This document shows positions 15,001 to 27,000 of a DNA stretch of 64,000 nt, piece by piece. This stretch comes from G958295935 sp965224235 (GTDB lineage: Bacteria > Chloroflexota > Dehalococcoidia > Lucifugimonadales > Lucifugimonadaceae). The translations under genes and the position numbers were made by a program. Each line of letters starts with the position of its first letter. The stretch's first letter is position 1. The stretch is taken from NCBI GenBank assembly GCA_965224235.1, contig CBDCYP010000001.1, positions 1,054,001-1,118,000 on the forward strand. Direction: 5' to 3'. A model generated the notes under the pieces. The model was not told the origin of the DNA, did not search any database, and saw only the letters and a program-made list of their open reading frames with translations.

Positions 15001-18000
15001 ACCTGACCTACCGGCTGAACACGACCGCGTCGGTATCCGCTCCGGCCACAAACGACCACGCGTTGTTCACCATGACCGACGCCGGCGTCCTGACCTTCAA
15101 GGCGGCCCCCGACTTCGAGGCGGCGAAGAACACCTACACCCTGGTCATTGAGGTGCGGGACAGCAAGGACGTGAACGGCGACGGCGACACCCACTGGGAC
15201 GACTCCATCACCATCACCATAAACGTCACCAACGTCAACGAGGCGCCGTCCTTCGACGCCGGGCAAACGGCCTCGGTGAACGCGGCGGAGAACCAGACGG
15301 CGGTGGCCACGCCGGACGTCACCGACCCCGAGAAGGACACGCTCAGCTACAGGCTGGACACGGCCGCGTCGGTATCCGCTCCGGCCACAAACGACCACGC
15401 GTTGTTCACCATGACCGACGCAGGCGTCCTGACCTTCAAGGCGGCCCCCGACTTCGAGGCTGCCAAGAACACCTACACCGTCGTCATCGAGGTGAGGGAC
15501 AAGAAGGCCGCCAACGGCGACGCCGACACCGTGTGGGACGACTCGATCATCCTCACGGTCAACGTCACCGACATGGACGAGCCGCCCGACGCGCCCGGGG
15601 ACCTCGCGGTGAAGTCGACGGCCAACGGGCTCACGGTGACCTGGACGGCGCCGGTGATGACGGGCAAGCCGCCGCTGACGGGCTACGACGTGGAGCATCG
15701 CCTGCGCACCAGCGCCGACGGGGCCGACGCCGCAGACGTGACCTGGGGCAGCTGGACCGACGCGTCCCACGCCGACACGTCGACCAGCGCCGGCATCACC
15801 GGCCTCACCCCGGAGGCCACCTACCAGGTGCGGGCGCGGGGCGTCAACGCCGAGGGAGACGGCCAGTGGGCCGGGCCGGAAAACGGCGTGCCGGGCCACC
15901 CCAACCGGGCCCCGACCTTCGGCGACGGCGTAACCCTCTACGTGGACGAGAACACGGCGCCGGGCGCCGACATAGACGACTCGCCGACCGCGACCGACCT
16001 CGACGGCGACTCCCTGACCTACTCCCTCGGCGGGACCGACTCGGCCCACTTCGCCATCGCGGCCGGAAGCGGCCAGCTGAAGACCAGGGGGGCCCTGGAC
16101 CACGAGAACGAGGACTCCTACTCGGTGGTGGTGACCGCCAGCGACGGGACGCTCACAGACACCATCGCGGTGACCATAGAGGTCAACGATCTGAACGAGA
16201 AGCCGGAGTTCCTGTCGGAGGCCTACACGGATCAGGACGGGACAAAGGTGCCGCCGGCGTCCATTACCGTGGACGACCGGGACGTGCCGGAGAACACCGC
16301 CTCCGGCCAGGACGTCGGGGATCCGGTCACGGCCACGGACCCGGACGACGGGGCCTCCCTGACCTACGCCCTGGAGGCCAGCAGCCACGCGGACGCCGGC
16401 CCCAACGATCATACCCACTTCACCATCGTCGCCGGAAGCGGCCAGCTCATAACCAGGGGCGCGCTGAACCATGAGGCCGACGCCTCCTACATCGTGGTGG
16501 TCACCGTCACCGACGGCAAGAACCCCGCCGGGGAGCCCGACGACGCGGTGGACGACTCCATCACCATCACCATAAACGTCACCAACGTCAACGAGAAGCC
16601 GAGCTTCGACGACGGGCTAACCGCGTCGGTGAACGCGGCGGAGAACCAGACGGCGGTGGCCGCGCCGGACGTCACCGACCCGGACGGGGACGACCTGACC
16701 TACCGGCTGAATACGACCGCGTCGGTATCCGCTCCGGCCACAAACGACCACGCGTTGTTCACCATGACCGACGCAGGCGTCCTGACCTTCGACGCCGCCC
16801 CCGACTTCGAGGCGGCGAAGAACAGCTTCACCATCGTCATCCAGGTGCGGGACAAGAAGGCCGCCAACGGCGACGCCGACACCGTGTGGGACGACTCCAT
16901 AACACTCACCGTCAACGTCACCGACGCGGCCGAGCCGCCCGACGCCCCCGGGAACCTCGCGGTGAAGTCGACGGCCAACGGGCTCACGGTGACCTGGACG
17001 GCCCCTGTGATGACGGGCAAGCCGCCGCTGACGGGCTACGACGTGGAGCATCGCCTGCGCACCAGCGCCGACGGGGCCGACGCCGCGGACGTGACCTGGG
17101 GCAGCTGGACCGACGCGTCCCACGCCGACACGTCCACCAGCGCCGGCATCACGGGCCTCACGCCGGAGGCCACCTACCAGGTGCGGGCGCGGGGCGTCAA
17201 CGCCGAGGGGGACGGCCAGTGGGCCGAGCCCGAAAACGGCGTGCCGGGCCACCCCAACCGGGCGCCGACCTTCGGCGACAGCGTGACCCTCTACGTGGAC
17301 GAGAACACGGCCTCAGGCGCGGATATAGACGACTCGCCGACCGCCACCGATCTCGACGGCGACTCCCTGACCTATTCGCTGGGCGGGACCGACTCGGCCC
17401 ACTTCGCCATCGCGGCCGGAAGCGGCCAGCTCAAGACCAAGGGGGCGCTGAACTACGAGGGCACGTCGTCCTACTCGGTGGTCGTCACCGCCAGCGACGG
17501 GACGCTCACAGACACCATCGCGGTGACCATAGAGGTCAACGACCTGAACGAGCCGCCGACCTTCGACGACGGGCAGACGGCCTCGGTGAACGCGGCGGAG
17601 AACCAGACGGCGGTGGCCACGCCGGACGTCACCGACCCGGACGGGGACGACCTGACCTACCGGCTGGACACCGCGGCGACCTTGAGCGATCCCGCGGTCT
17701 CCAACGACCACGCGTTGTTCACCATGACCGACGCAGGCGTCCTGACCTTCAAGGCGGCCCCCGACTTCGAGGCGGCCAAGAACACCTACACCCTCGTCAT
17801 CCAGGTGCGGGACAAGAAGGCCGCCAACGGCGACGCCGACACCCACTGGGACGACTCCATAACCCTCACCGTCAACGTCACCGACGCGGCCGAGCCTCCC
17901 GACGCCCCCGGGAACCTCGCGGTGAAGTCGACGGCCAACGGGCTGAACGTCACCTGGACGGCCCCGGTGATGACGGGCAAGCCGCCGCTGACCGGCTACG

Positions 18001-21000
18001 ACGTGGAGCATCGCCTGCGCACCAGCGCCGACGGCGCCCTCACCGAGGTGTGGGGCGACTGGACCGACGCGTCCCACGGCGACACGTCGACCAGCGCCGG
18101 CATCACGGGGCTGACGCCGGAGGCGACCTACCAGGTGCGGGTGAGAGGGGTCAACGCCGAGGGCGACGGCCAGTGGGCCGGGCCCGAAAACGGCGTGCCG
18201 GGCTACCCCAACCGGGCGCCGACCTTCGGCGACGGCGTGACCCTATACGTGGACGAGAACACGGCAGCGGGCGCCGACATAGACGACTCGCCGACGGCCA
18301 CCGATCTCGACGGCGACTCCCTGACCTATTCGCTGGGCGGGACCGATTCGGCCCACTTCGCCATCACGGCCGGAAGCGGCCAGCTGAAGACCAGGGGGGC
18401 GCTGAACCACGAGAACGAGGACTCCTACTCGGTGATCGTCACAGCGGAGGACCCCAGCGGCCTCACAGACACCATCGCTGTGACGATAGAGGTCAACGAC
18501 CTGAACGAGGCGCCGGAGTTCCTGTCGGAGGCCTACACGGATCAGGACGGGACAAAGGTGCCGCCGGCGTCCATTACCGTGGACGACCGGGACGTGCCGG
18601 AGAACACCGCCTCCGGCCAGGACGTTGGCGATCCCGTCACGGCCACGGACCCGGACGACGGGGCCTCCCTGACCTACGCCCTGGAGGCCAGCAGCCACGC
18701 GGACGCCGGCCCGGACGATCATACCCACTTCACCATCGTCGCCGGAAGCGGCCAGCTCATAACCAGGGGCGCGCTGAACCACGAGAGCGACGCCTCCTAC
18801 ATCGTGGTGGTCACCGTCACCGACGGCAAGGACGGGGACGGGAAGGCCGACGACGCGGTGGACGACTCCATCACCATCACCATCAACGTGACGGACCTGA
18901 ACGAGGCGCCGAGCTTCGACGACGGGCGGACCGCGTCGGTGAACGCGGCGGAGAACCAGACGGCGGTGGCCACGCCGGACGTCACCGACCCGGACGGGGA
19001 CACCCTCACCTACCGGCTGAATACGACCGCGTCGGTATCCGCTCCGGCCACAAACGACCACGCGTTGTTCACCATGACCGACGCAGGCGTCCTGACCTTC
19101 AACGCCGCCCCCGACTTCGAGGCGGCGAAGAACAGCTTCACCATCGTCATCCAGGTGCGGGACAAGAAGGCCGCCAACGGCGACGCCGACACCGTGTGGG
19201 ACGACTCCATAACACTCACCGTCAACGTCACCGACGCGGCCGAGCCTCCCGACGCCCCCGAGAACCTCGCGGTGAAGTCGACGGCCAACGGGCTTACGGT
19301 GACCTGGACGGCGCCGGTGATGACGGGCAAGCCGCCGCTGACCGGCTACGACGTGGAGCATCGCCTGCGCACCAGCGCCGACGGCGCCCTCACCGAGGTG
19401 TGGGGCGACTGGACCGACGCGTCCCACGGCGACACGTCCACCAGCGCCGGCATCACGGGGCTCACCCCGGACGCCACCTACCAGGTGCGGGCGCGGGGCG
19501 TCAACGACGAGGGAGACGGCCAGTGGGCCGGGCCCGAAAACGGCGTGCCGGGCCACCCCAACCGGGCGCCGACCTTCGGCGACGGCGTAACCCTCGACGT
19601 GGACGAGAACACGGCGCCGGGCGCCGACATAGACGACTCGCCGACGGCCACCGATCTCGACGGCGACTCCCTGACCTATTCGCTGGGCGGGACCGATTCG
19701 GCCCACTTCGCCATCACGGCCGGAAGCGGCCAGCTCAAGACCAAGGGCGCGCTGAACCACGAGAACAAGGACTCCTACTCGGTGATCGTCACAGCGGAGG
19801 ACCCCAGCGGCCTCACAGACACCATCGCTGTGACGATAGAGGTCAACGACCTGAACGAGGCGCCGGAGTTCCTGTCGGAGGCCTACACGGATCAGGACGG
19901 GACAAAGGTGCCGCCGGCGTCCATTACCGTGGACGACCGGGACGTGCCGGAGAACACCGCCTCCGGCCAGGACGTTGGCGATCCCGTCACGGCCACGGAC
20001 CCGGACGACGCGGCCTCCCTGACCTACGCCCTGGAGGCCAGCAGCCACGCGGACGCCGGCCCGGACGATCATACCCACTTCGCCATCGTGGCCTCCAGCG
20101 GCCAGCTGCAGACCAGCGGGGCGCTGAACCACGAGAGCGACGCCTCCTACATCGTGGTGGTCACCGTCACCGACGGCAAGAACCCCGCCGGGGAGCCCGA
20201 CGACGCGGTGGACGACTCCATCACCATCACCATAAACGTCACCAACGTCAACGAGGCCCCGACCTTCGACGACGGGCTGACCGCGTCGGTGAACGCGGCG
20301 GAGAACCAGACGGCGGTGGCCACGCCGGACGTCACCGACCCGGACGGGGACGACCTGACCTACCGGCTGAACACAACCGCGTCGGTATCCGCTCCGGCCA
20401 CAAACGACCACGCGTTGTTCACCATGACCGACGCAGGCGTCCTGACCTTCAAGGCGGCCCCCGACTTCGAGGCCGCCAGGAACAGCTTCACCCTCGTCAT
20501 CCAGGTGCGGGACAGCAAGGACGCGGCCGGTACGGGCGACACCCTCTGGGACGACTCCATAACCCTCACCGTCAACGTCACCGACGCGGCCGAGCCGCCC
20601 GACGCCCCCGAGAACCTCGCGGTGAAGTCGACGGCCAACGGGCTTACGGTGACCTGGACGGCGCCGGTGATGACGGGCAAGCCGCCGCTGACGGGCTACG
20701 ACGTGGAGCATCGCCTGCGCACCAGCGCCGACGGCGCCCTCACCGAGGTGTGGAGCGACTGGACCGACGCGTCCCACGGCGACACGTCCACCAGCGCCGG
20801 CATCACCGGGCTGACGCCGGAGGCGACCTACCAGGTGCGGGTGAGAGGGGTCAACGCCGAGGGCGACGGCCAGTGGGCCGGGCCCGAAAACGGCGTGCAG
20901 GGCCACCCCAACCGGGCCCCGACCTTCGGCGACGGCGTGACCCTATACGTGGACGAGAACACGGCGCCGGGCGCCGACATCGACGACTCGCCGACCGCGA

Positions 21001-24000
21001 CCGACCTCGACGGCGACTCCCTGACCTACTCCCTCGGCGGAACCGACTCGGCCCACTTCGCCATCGCGGCCGGAAGCGGCCAGCTCAAGACGAAGGGGGC
21101 CCTGGACCACGAGAACGAGGACTCCTACTCGGTGATCGTCACCGCCAGCGACGGGACGCTCACAGACACCATCGCGGTGACCATAGAGGTGAACGATCTG
21201 AACGAGGCGCCGGAGTTCCTGTCGGAGGCCTACACGGATCAGGACGGGACAAAGGTGCCGCCGGCGTCCATTACCGTGGACGACCGGGACGTGCCGGAGA
21301 ACACCGCCTCCGGCCAGGACGTTGGCGATCCCGTCACGGCCACGGACCCGGACGACGGGGCCTCCCTGACCTACGCCCTGGAGGCCAGCAGCCACGCCGA
21401 CGCCGGCCCGGACGATCATACTCACTTCACCATCGTCGCCGGAAGCGGCCAGCTCATAACCAGGGGCGCGCTGAACCATGAGGCCGACGCCTCCTACATC
21501 GTGGTGGTCACCGTCACCGACGGCAAGAACCCCGCCGGGGAGCCCGACGACGCGGTGGACGACTCCATCACCATCACCATAAACGTCACCAACGTCAACG
21601 AGAAGCCGTCCTTCGACGACGGGCTAACCGCGTCGGTGAACGCGGCGGAGAACCAGACGGCGGTGGCCACGCCGGACGTCACCGACCTGGACGGGGACGA
21701 CCTGACCTACCGGCTGAATACGACCGCGTCGGTATCCGCTCCGGCCACAAACGACCACGCGTTGTTCACCATGACCGACGCAGGCATCCTGACCTTCAAG
21801 GCGGCCCCCGACTTCGAGGCCGCCAGGAACACCTACACCCTCGTCATCCAGGTGCGGGACAGCAAGGACGCGGCCGGTACGGGCGACACCCTCTGGGACG
21901 ACTCCATCACCCTCACCGTCAACGTCACCGACGCGGCCGAGCCGCCCGACGCCCCCGAGAACCTCGCGGTGAAGTCGACGGCCAACGGGCTGAACGTGAC
22001 CTGGACGGCGCCGGTGATGACGGGCAAGCCGCCGCTGACGGGCTACGACGTGGAGCATCGCCTGCGCACCAGCGCCGACGGCGCCCTCACCGAGGTGTGG
22101 GGCGACTGGACCGACGCGTCCCACGGCGACACCTCCACCAGCGCCGGCATCACCGGCCTCACCCCGGAGGCCACCTACCAGGTGCGGGTGCGGGGCGTCA
22201 ACGACGAGGGGAACGGCCAGTGGGCCGGGCCCGAAAACGGCGTGCCGGGCCACCCCAACCGGGCGCCGACCTTCGACGACGGGCTGACCGCGTCGGTGAA
22301 CGCGGCGGAGAACCAGACGGCGGTGGCCACGCCGGACGTCACCGACCCGGACGGGGACGACCTGACCTACCGGCTGAACACAACCGCGTCGGTATCCGCT
22401 CCGGCCACAAACGACCACGCGTTGTTCACCATGACCGACGCAGGCGTCCTGACCTTCAACGCCGCCCCCGACTTCGAGGCGGCGAAGAACACCTACACCC
22501 TGGTCATTGAGGTGCGGGACAGCAAGGACGTGAACGGCGACGGCGACACCGACTGGGACGACTCCATCATCCTCACCATCAACGTGACGGACCTGAACGA
22601 GGCGCCGAGCTTCGACGCCGGGCAGACGGCCTCGGTGAACGCGGCGGAGAACCAGACCGCGGTGGCCACGCCGGACGTCACCGACCCCGAGAAGGACACG
22701 CTCAGCTACCGGCTGGACACCGCGGCGACCTTCACCGATCCCGCGGTCTCCAACGACCACGCGTTGTTCACCATGACCGACGCAGGCGTCCTGACCTTCA
22801 AGGCGGCCCCCGACTTCGAGGCCGCCAAGAACAGCTTCACCATCGTGATTGAGGTAAGGGACAGCAAGGACGGCGGGGGCAAGGCGGACACCCACTGGGA
22901 CGACTCCATAACACTCACCGTCAACGTCACCGACGCGGCCGAGCCTCCCGACGCGCCCGGGGACCTCGCGGTGAAGTCGACGGCCAACGGGCTGAACGTC
23001 ACCTGGACGGCCCCGGTGATGACGGGCAAGCCGCCGCTGACGGGCTACGACGTGGAGCATCGCCTGCGCACCAGCGCCGACGGCGCCCTCACCGAGGTGT
23101 GGGGCGACTGGACCGACGCGTCCCACGGCGACACGTCCACCAGCGCCGGCATCACCGGGCTGACGCCGGAGGCGACCTACCAGGTGCGGGTGAGAGGGGT
23201 CAACGCCGAGGGCGACGGCCAGTGGGCCGGGCCGGAAAACGGCGTGCCGGGCCACCCCAACCGGGCGCCGGCTTTCCTGAGCGACAGCGTAACCCTCTAC
23301 GTGGACGAGAACACGGCGCCGGGCGCCGACATAGACGACTCGCCGACCGCGACCGACCTCGACGGCGACTCCCTGACCTACTCCCTCGGCGGGACCGACT
23401 CGGCCCACTTCGCCATCGCGGCCGGAAGCGGCCAGCTCAAGACCAAGGGGGCCCTGGACCACGAGAACGAGGACTCCTACTCGGTGGTCGTCACCGCCAG
23501 CGACGGGACGCTCACAGACACCATCGCGGTGACAATAGAGGTGAACGATCTGAACGAGGCGCCGAGCTTCGACGACGGGCTAACCGCCTCGGTGAACGCG
23601 GCGGAGAACCAGACGGCGGTGGCCGCGCCGGACGTCACCGACCCCGAGAAGGACACCCTCACCTACCGGCTGAATACGACCGCGTCGGTATCCGCTCCGG
23701 CCACAAACGACCACGCGTCCTTCACCATGACCGACGCAGGCGTCCTGACCTTCAACGCCGCCCCCGACTTCGAGGCCGCCAAGAACACCTACACCCTCGT
23801 CATCCAGGTGCGGGACAAGAAGGCCGCCAACGGCGACGCCGACACCGTGTGGGACGACTCCATCACCCTCACCGTCAACGTCACCGACGCGGCCGAGCCG
23901 CCCGACGCGCCCGAGAACCTCGCGGTGAAGTCGACGGCCAACGGGCTGAACGTGACCTGGACGGCCCCGGTGATGACGGGCAAGCCGCCGCTGACGGGCT

Positions 24001-27000
24001 ACGACGTGGAGCATCGCCTGCGCACCAGCGCCGACGGCGCCCTCACCGAGGTGTGGGGCGACTGGACCGACGCGTCCCACGGCGACACGTCCACCAGCGC
24101 CGGCATCACGGGGCTGACGCCGGACGCCACCTACCAGGTGCGGGCGCGGGGCGTCAACGCCGAGGGAGACGGCCAGTGGGCCGGGCCGGAAAACGGCGTG
24201 CCGGGGCACCCCAACCGGGCCCCGACCTTCGGCGACGGCGTGACCCTATACGTGGACGAGAACACGGCGCCGGGCGCCGACATCGACGACTCGCCGACGG
24301 CCACCGATCTCGACGGCGACTCCCTGACCTATTCGCTGGGCGGAACCGACTCGGCCCACTTCGCCATCGCGGCCGGAAGCGGCCAGCTCAAGACCAAGGG
24401 GGCGCTGAACCACGAGAACAAGGACTCCTACTCGGTGGTCGTCACCGCCAGCGACGGGACGCTCACAGACACCATCGCGGTGACCATAGAGGTGAACGAC
24501 CTGAACGAGGCGCCGAGCTTCGACGACGGGCAAACGGCCTCGGTGAACGCGGCGGAGAACCAGACGGCGGTGGCCGCGCCGGACGTCACCGACCCGGACG
24601 GGGACGACCTGACCTACCGGCTGGACACGGCCGCGACCTTCACCGATCCCGCGGTCTCCAACGACCACGCGTTGTTCACCATGACCGACGCAGGCGTCCT
24701 GACCTTCGACGCCGCCCCCGACTTCGAGGCGGCGAAGAACAGCTTCACCATCGTCATCCAGGTGCGGGACAAGAAGGCCGCCAACGGCGACGCCGACACC
24801 GTGTGGGACGACTCCATCACCCTCACCGTCAACGTCACCGACGCGGCCGAGCCGCCCGACGTCCCCGGGAACCTCGCGGTGAAGTCGACGGCCAACGGGC
24901 TCACGGTGACCTGGACGGCCCCTGTGATGACGGGCAAGCCGCCGCTGACGGGCTACGACGTGGAGCATCGCCTGCGCACCAGCGCCGACGGGGCCGACGC
25001 CGCGGACGTGACCTGGGGCAGCTGGACCGACGCGTCCCACGCCGACACGTCGACCAGCGCCGGCATCACCGGCCTCACCCCGGAGGCCACCTACCAGGTG
25101 CGGGTGAGGGGCGTCAACGCCGAGGGAGACGGCCAGTGGGCCGAGCCCGAAAACGGCGTGCCGGGCCACCCCAACCGGGCCCCGACCTTCGACGACGGGC
25201 TGACCGCGGCGGTGAACGCGGCGGAGAACCAGACGGCGGTGGCCACGCCGGACGTCACCGACCTGGACGGGGACGACCTGACCTACCGGCTGAACACGAC
25301 CGCGTCGGTATCCGCTCCGGCCACAAACGACCACGCGTTGTTCACCATGACCGACGCCGGCGTCCTGACCTTCAAGGCGGCCCCCGACTTCGAGGCGGCG
25401 AAGAACACCTACACCCTGGTCATTGAGGTGCGGGACAGCAAGGACGTGAACGGCGACGGCGACACCCACTGGGACGACTCCATCACCATCACCATAAACG
25501 TCACCAACGTCAACGAGGCGCCGAGCTTCGACGACGGGCTGACCGCGTCGGTGAACGCGGCGGAGAACCAGACCGCGGTGGCCACGCCGGACGTCACCGA
25601 CCCCGAGAAGGACACGCTCAGCTACCGGCTGGACACCGCGGCGACCTTCACCGATCCCGCGGTCTCCAACGACCACGCGTTGTTCACCATGACCGACGCA
25701 GGCGTCCTGACCTTCAACGCCGCCCCCGACTTCGAGGCCGCCAAGAACACCTACACCCTCGTCATCCAGGTGCGGGACAGCAAGGACGTGAACGGCGACG
25801 GCGACACCCACTGGGACGACTCCATCATCCTCACCATCAACGTGACGGACCTGAACGAGGCGCCGTCCTTCGATGACGGGCAAACGGCCTCGGTGAACGC
25901 GGCGGAGAACCAGACCGCGGTGGCCGCGCCGGACGTCACCGACCCGGACGGTGACGACCTGACCTACCGGCTGGACACCGCGGCGACCTTCACCGATCCC
26001 GCGGTCTCCAACGACCACGCGTTGTTCACCATGACCGACGCAGGCGTCCTGACCTTCAAGGCGGCCCCCGACTTCGAGGCCGCCAAGAACAGCTTCACCA
26101 TCGTCATCCAGGTGCGGGACAAGAAGGCCGCCAACGGCGACGCCGACACCGTGTGGGACGACTCGATCATCCTCACCGTCAACGTCACCGACGTGGACGA
26201 GCCGCCCGACGCGCCCACCGATCTGGAGGTGACGTCCACGGCCAACGGGCTGAACGTCACCTGGACGGCCCCGGTGATGACGGGCAAGCCGCCGCTGACC
26301 GGCTACGACGTGGAGCATCGCCTGCGCACAAGCGCCGACGGCGCCCTCACCGAGGTGTGGGGCGACTGGACCGACGCGTCCCACGGCGACACGTCCACCA
26401 GCGCCGGCATCACCGGGCTGACGCCGGAGGCGACCTACCAGGTGCGGGTGAGAGGGGTCAACGCCGAGGGCGACGGCCAGTGGGCCGGGCCGGAAAACGG
26501 CGTGCCCCTCGTGCCGTCGCCGGGCAACCGGGCGCCGGTGTACACCGACTCGTCCAAGACCTTCAGCGTCGATGAGAACACGGCGCCGGGCACCAACATC
26601 GGCAAGCCGCTGACGGCCACCGACCCGGACGGGGACACGCTGGAATACTCGCTGGGCAGCGGGGTGGACGACGCCAACTTCGCCATCGACTCCGGCAGCG
26701 GCCAGCTGAAGACGAAGGGGGACCTGGACCACGAGAGCAAGAGTTCCTACTCGGTGACGGTGACGGCTGAGGACCCCAGCGGCCTCACAGACACCATCGC
26801 GGTGACCATCAACGTGACCGGTGTGAACGAGGCGCCATTCTATACCGGCTCAGGTGTGACCCTGAAGGTAGACGAGAACACGGCGCCGACCACGGCCTTC
26901 GACAGTCCGGTGACCGCCACCGACCCGGACGGGGACACGCTGGAGTACTCGCTGGCCGGGTCGGACTCGGGCCACTTCGCCATCGTCGCCAGCAGCGGGC

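Noticed and set aside
16886..21481. Second + strand frame of over 1,500 codons overlapping giant gene 1
   Set aside because: An Arg/Gly-rich frame-shifted shadow of the cadherin/FN3 repeats with the same periodicity; no independent protein signal.
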